DNA from: Actinomyces oris
Lineage (GTDB): Bacteria > Actinomycetota > Actinomycetes > Actinomycetales > Actinomycetaceae
Direction: 5' to 3'
NCBI RefSeq assembly: GCF_001553935.1
Contig: NZ_CP014232.1
Coordinates: forward strand, 1,984,001 to 2,048,000
Length of the DNA stretch: 64,000 nucleotides
Shown: in pieces, positions 60,955-64,000 of the stretch
Numbering within the stretch: position 1 is the stretch's first letter
How the letters are laid out: the number at the start of each line of letters is the position of its first letter
Notes under the pieces: model-generated
The model's database searches: none
What the model was told of the DNA's origin: nothing
Seen by the model: only the letters and a program-made list of their open reading frames with translations
Program-made: the position numbers and the translations under genes

Positions 60955-63227
60955 GCCAGGGCCTCGATGACCGCGTTGAGGGTGGTCGAGGGTCGCATGG
61001 CGGCGTCGGTCAGGGTCGCATCGGGGCGGTAGTAGCCGCCGATGTCCACCGGGGAGCCCTGGACGGCCAGCAGCTCGGCCTGGATCGTGTCGATGAAGGC
61101 CTCGAGCTGCTGGGCGATCGGGGAGAAGACGGCGGCGAGTTCGGGGCTGGTCTCCTGCGCGGCCAGCTCGCGGGCCCAGTACAGGGCCAGCCAGGCGTGC
61201 GAGCCGCGGTTGTCGATCTGCCCCAGGCGGCGTGCCGGGGAGCGGTTCTCCTCCAGCAGCCGGGCCGTGGCGGCCTCCAGTGCGTCGGCCAGGACCTCGG
61301 CGCGTTCGTTGCCGCTGACCTGGGCCACGTGGTGGAAGGCCTCCGCCAGGGCCAGGAACTCACCCAGGGAGTCCCAGCGAAGGTAGTCCTCCTCGAGGAG
61401 CTGGCGCACGTGCTTGGGGGCCGAGCCCCCGGCACCGGTCTCATAGAGGCCGCCGCCATTCATCAGCGGTACCACCGAGAGCATCTTGGCGCTCGTGCCC
61501 AGCTCGAGGATGGGGAAGAGGTCCGTGTTGTAGTCGCGCAGCACGTTGCCGGTCACCGAGATCGTGTCCTCGCCGCGGCGGGCGCGCTCCAGGGACAGGC
61601 GCGTGGCCGCCACCGGGTCCAGGACGCGGATGTCCAGGCCCACGGTGTCCTCATTGGCCAGGTAACGGTTCACCAGGTTGATGAGGACGGCGTCGTGCCC
61701 GCGCTCGGGGTCCAGCCAGAAGACGGCCGGGGCGCCGGTGGCCCGGGCCCGCGTGACCGCCAGGTGCACCCAGTCGCGCACGGGGGCGTCCTGGGTGGTG
61801 CAGGCCCGCCAGATGTCGCCGGTGGCCACCTCGTGGGATAGCAGCACCGCACCGGGCTCGGCCCCAGCCCCCTCGACCGCGACGACCTCCACGGTGCCGT
61901 CGGCCGGGATGAGGAAGGTCTTGTCGTGGCTGCCGTACTCCTCGGCCTTGCGGGCCATGAGACCCACATTGGGCACCGAGCCCATCGTGGCCGGATCCAG
62001 AGCCCCGTGGGCGCGGCAGTCATCGATGACGGCCTGGTAGACCCCGGCGTAGGAGGAGTCCGGGATGACGGCGAGCGTGTCCGCGGTCTGGCCGTCCGGC
62101 CCCCACAGGTGGCCGCCGGCCCGGATCATGGCGGGCATGGAGGCGTCGATGATGACGTCACTGGGCACGTGCAGGTTCGTGATGCCGCGATCGGAGTCCA
62201 CCATGGACAGGCGCGGTCCGGCGGCCAGCTCGGCCTCGATGGCGGCGCGGATCTCCTCACCCTGGGGCAGCGAGTCCAGTCCCGCCAGGATCGAGGCCAG
62301 CCCATCCTCGGCCCGCAGACCCGCCTCGGCCAGGACCCTCCCGTAGGTGGAGAAGACCCCCGGCAGGGCGGCGCGCACCGCGTGACCGAAGATGATCGGG
62401 TCGGAGACCTTCATCATCGTGGCCTTCAGGTGCACCGACAGCAGCAGGTCCTCATCCTTGGCGGCGGCCACCTGCCCGGCGAGGAACTCATCCAGGGCGG
62501 CGGCACTCATGAAGGTGGCGTCCACGACCTCCCCGGCCGTCACCGGCAGCGACTCCCGCAGAACGATCGGCTCGCCGCCGTCGGCCGGGCGCAACCGGAT
62601 CTGCAGGGTGCCGGCCTCGGGCACGACGACGCTGCGCTCATTGCGCCGGAAGTCCCCGGCCCCCATCGTGGCCACGCGGGTGCGCGACTGGGGTGACCAG
62701 GCCCCCATCGAGTGCGGGTGGGAGCGGGCGTAGGCCTTGACGGCCGCCGGGGCGCGCCGGTCCGAGTTGCCCTCACGCAGGACGGGGTTGACGGCGCTGC
62801 CCTTGACGGCGTCGTAGGCGGCGCGCGCCTCGTGCTCGGCGGGCGTGGCCGGGGAGTCGGGGTAGTCGGGAATCTCGTGGCCCAGGGCCTGGAGCTCGGC
62901 GATAGCGGCCTTGAGCTGGGGCAGGGAGGCCGAGATATTGGGCAGCTTGATGATCGTGGCCGCCGGGGACTGGGTGAGCTCACCCAGGCGGGCCAGGTCG
63001 TCGTCGGCCAGGGAGAAGGCCGCCAGGATGCGTCCCGCCAACGAGATGTCCGCCGTGCCCACGCTCACGCCCGCCCGCTGGGCGAAGCCGCGCACGATCG
63101 GCAGGAAGGAGTGCGTCGCCAGCATCGGGGCCTCATCGGTCCAGGTGTAGACGATGTCGGGCTGGGCGGCCTGCTCCGACTGGGGTGACTGGCTTGCCTG
63201 AGCCGGCTGGGCGGACTGGACGGTCAT
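60951..63227 (-). CDS. icd: Isocitrate dehydrogenase (NADP+), monomeric type
   Basis: Predicted 758 residues, the length of the monomeric 80-kDa class rather than the dimeric 45-kDa class. Segments [57 protein letters not shown] and ATMGAGDFR are family hallmarks. It oxidises isocitrate to 2-oxoglutarate with NADP+. It opens the coupled icd-aroA-rsgA operon. A Gln/Ser/Ala-rich N-terminal stretch of ~20 residues precedes the core. Confidence 0.97.
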   Translation of the reverse strand: MTVQSAQPAQASQSPQSEQAAQPDIVYTWTDEAPMLATHSFLPIVRGFAQRAGVSVGTADISLAGRILAAFSLADDDLARLGELTQSPAATIIKLPNISASLPQLKAAIAELQALGHEIPDYPDSPATPAEHEARAAYDAVKGSAVNPVLREGNSDRRAPAAVKAYARSHPHSMGAWSPQSRTRVATMGAGDFRRNERSVVVPEAGTLQIRLRPADGGEPIVLRESLPVTAGEVVDATFMSAAALDEFLAGQVAAAKDEDLLLSVHLKATMMKVSDPIIFGHAVRAALPGVFSTYGRVLAEAGLRAEDGLASILAGLDSLPQGEEIRAAIEAELAAGPRLSMVDSDRGITNLHVPSDVIIDASMPAMIRAGGHLWGPDGQTADTLAVIPDSSYAGVYQAVIDDCRAHGALDPATMGSVPNVGLMARKAEEYGSHDKTFLIPADGTVEVVAVEGAGAEPGAVLLSHEVATGDIWRACTTQDAPVRDWVHLAVTRARATGAPAVFWLDPERGHDAVLINLVNRYLANEDTVGLDIRVLDPVAATRLSLERARRGEDTISVTGNVLRDYNTDLFPILELGTSAKMLSVVPLMNGGGLYETGAGGSAPKHVRQLLEEDYLRWDSLGEFLALAEAFHHVAQVSGNERAEVLADALEAATARLLEENRSPARRLGQIDNRGSHAWLALYWARELAAQETSPELAAVFSPIAQQLEAFIDTIQAELLAVQGSPVDIGGYYRPDATLTDAAMRPSTTLNAVIEALA

Positions 63228-63388
63228 GAGTGCTCCCTAGCGTGTCGATGACGTGTCTGCGCGTGGTGGTCAGCGGTGCGGGCGCGTGCGCGCGCCGCGA
63301 CCGGTCGGAAGTGGACCGGGGCGAGAGTAGCCGCCGCCTGTGAAGCCCAGGTGACAGGTGCCGGAGCGCTGCAGGCGGAGATGGCGGT

Positions 63389-63438
63389 GGGCCGACGTCG
63401 GCCCCTGGCCCGGAGCCAACGGGAGCCGACGTCGGCCC
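63389..63438 (-). terminator. Large hairpin downstream of doxX
   Basis: Two copies of the 12-bp palindrome GCCGACGTCGGC, at 63391-63402 and 63425-63436, each flanked by GG or CC so that 14 bp pair across a 22-nt loop. It lies 12 bp after the stop of the DoxX-family gene and is likely its terminator. Each palindrome is also a self-complementary protein-binding candidate. Confidence 0.6.
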
Positions 63439-63450
63439 GACCAAAGGCGC

Positions 63451-63951
63451 TCAGGCAGTCACGTAGCGCTGCTGAACGGCCTCGTTGGCGGCCTGCATCG
63501 CCTCGCGCTGCTGACGGGCGTTGCGCACCTGCCAGGCCAGGGACGGCCTGCCCTGACGGTCGACGGCGGCCAGCGCGAGCCCGGCCCCCAGGGCGGCCCC
63601 GCGCAGCAGCCCGGAGAGGGCCTCCTTGCGGGCCTGCATCCCCTTGACCGCCCAGACGGGGTTGTTGACCACGGTGAGGGGCACATTGAGGGCCGCCAGG
63701 ATGGTGGCGTTCGTGCGGGGTGCCCGGCCGGTGGCCAGCCCCAGCCCGGCCACGAGGCTCACGGCACCCGAGGCGCGGGTGAGCAGCCGGGCGTCGGAGG
63801 CCAGCACGGGCGGCAGGCCGACCCGCTCCAGCGTCGGGGCGACCTTCTCGAACTTCTCCACGTGGCGCGAGGGGCGCACCAGGGCATCGAGTCCATCGAC
63901 GATGAAGGGCGCGGCGAGCATGGGGCGGGCGAAGGAGCGCAGAATGTTCAT
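63451..63951 (-). CDS. DoxX family membrane protein
   Basis: Predicted 166 residues. The start MNILRSFARPMLAAPFIVDG and the short hydrophobic segments (about four helices, including SGAVSLVAGLGLATG) match the actinobacterial DoxX family. Members are linked to oxidative stress and respiratory functions but the role here is unknown. ATG 63951; the gene is separated from icd by 223 bp and a hairpin. Confidence 0.85.
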   Translation of the reverse strand: MNILRSFARPMLAAPFIVDGLDALVRPSRHVEKFEKVAPTLERVGLPPVLASDARLLTRASGAVSLVAGLGLATGRAPRTNATILAALNVPLTVVNNPVWAVKGMQARKEALSGLLRGAALGAGLALAAVDRQGRPSLAWQVRNARQQREAMQAANEAVQQRYVTA

Positions 63952-64000
63952 GCCCCCATCCTGGCCTACGCGGGCGGCTCGGGCCAGCGATATCGCTGCT

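Overview
The window is GC-rich with dense, often overlapping genes, GTG starts and many ATGA or TGATG stop/start overlaps. Gene content (actinobacterial-type SbcCD, monomeric NADP isocitrate dehydrogenase, IMPase-family HisN, a DUF6318-like lipoprotein paired with a PKD-like protein, narGHJI next to molybdate genes) points to an actinobacterium, most likely Actinomyces or a close relative. I see no rRNA, tRNA, CRISPR array, insertion sequence or phage.

Layout. 0-9.3 kb: a five-gene plus-strand operon, cut at its 5' end, with a two-helix membrane protein, a beta-sandwich-rich protein, a GAP1-like protein, a von Willebrand A (vWA) protein and a zinc-ribbon TRAFAC GTPase. It looks like a GTPase-centred conflict/regulatory system of the DO-GTPase/GAP1 type. 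9.4-13.4 kb: two large unknown membrane proteins. 13.5-18.2 kb: sbcC and sbcD. 18.3-24.2 kb: two tandem STAND (NB-ARC-like) ATPases with long TPR arrays; the second has lost its N-terminal domain, and a scar of the deletion remains. 24.4-27.6 kb: uppP, an AAA ATPase with a winged helix, hisN. 27.9-30.9 kb: a TetR-type regulator fused to a flavodoxin-like quinone reductase, facing a stand-alone paralogue of the reductase and a zinc alcohol dehydrogenase. 31.7-33.3 kb: a secreted lipoprotein pair.

33.5-58.1 kb is a nitrate-to-nitric-oxide island. It holds molybdate uptake (modA, fused modBC), molybdopterin synthesis and insertion (moaA, moaC, moaD, moaE, moeZ, mog, moeA, mobA), nitrate transport (narK), respiratory nitrate reductase (narGHJI), a DUF2249 protein, two polytopic membrane proteins, a copper nitrite reductase with an extra cupredoxin domain, and a Cys-containing HTH regulator that could sense NO or an Fe-S cluster. 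Molybdate is taken up and built into bis-MGD for NarG; NarK supplies nitrate; NarGHI reduces it to nitrite with quinol electrons; NirK reduces nitrite to NO. No NO reductase is visible here. Several palindromes sit in the divergent promoters of this island.

58.4-64 kb: housekeeping genes icd-aroA-rsgA, translationally coupled on the minus strand, and a DoxX-family membrane protein.
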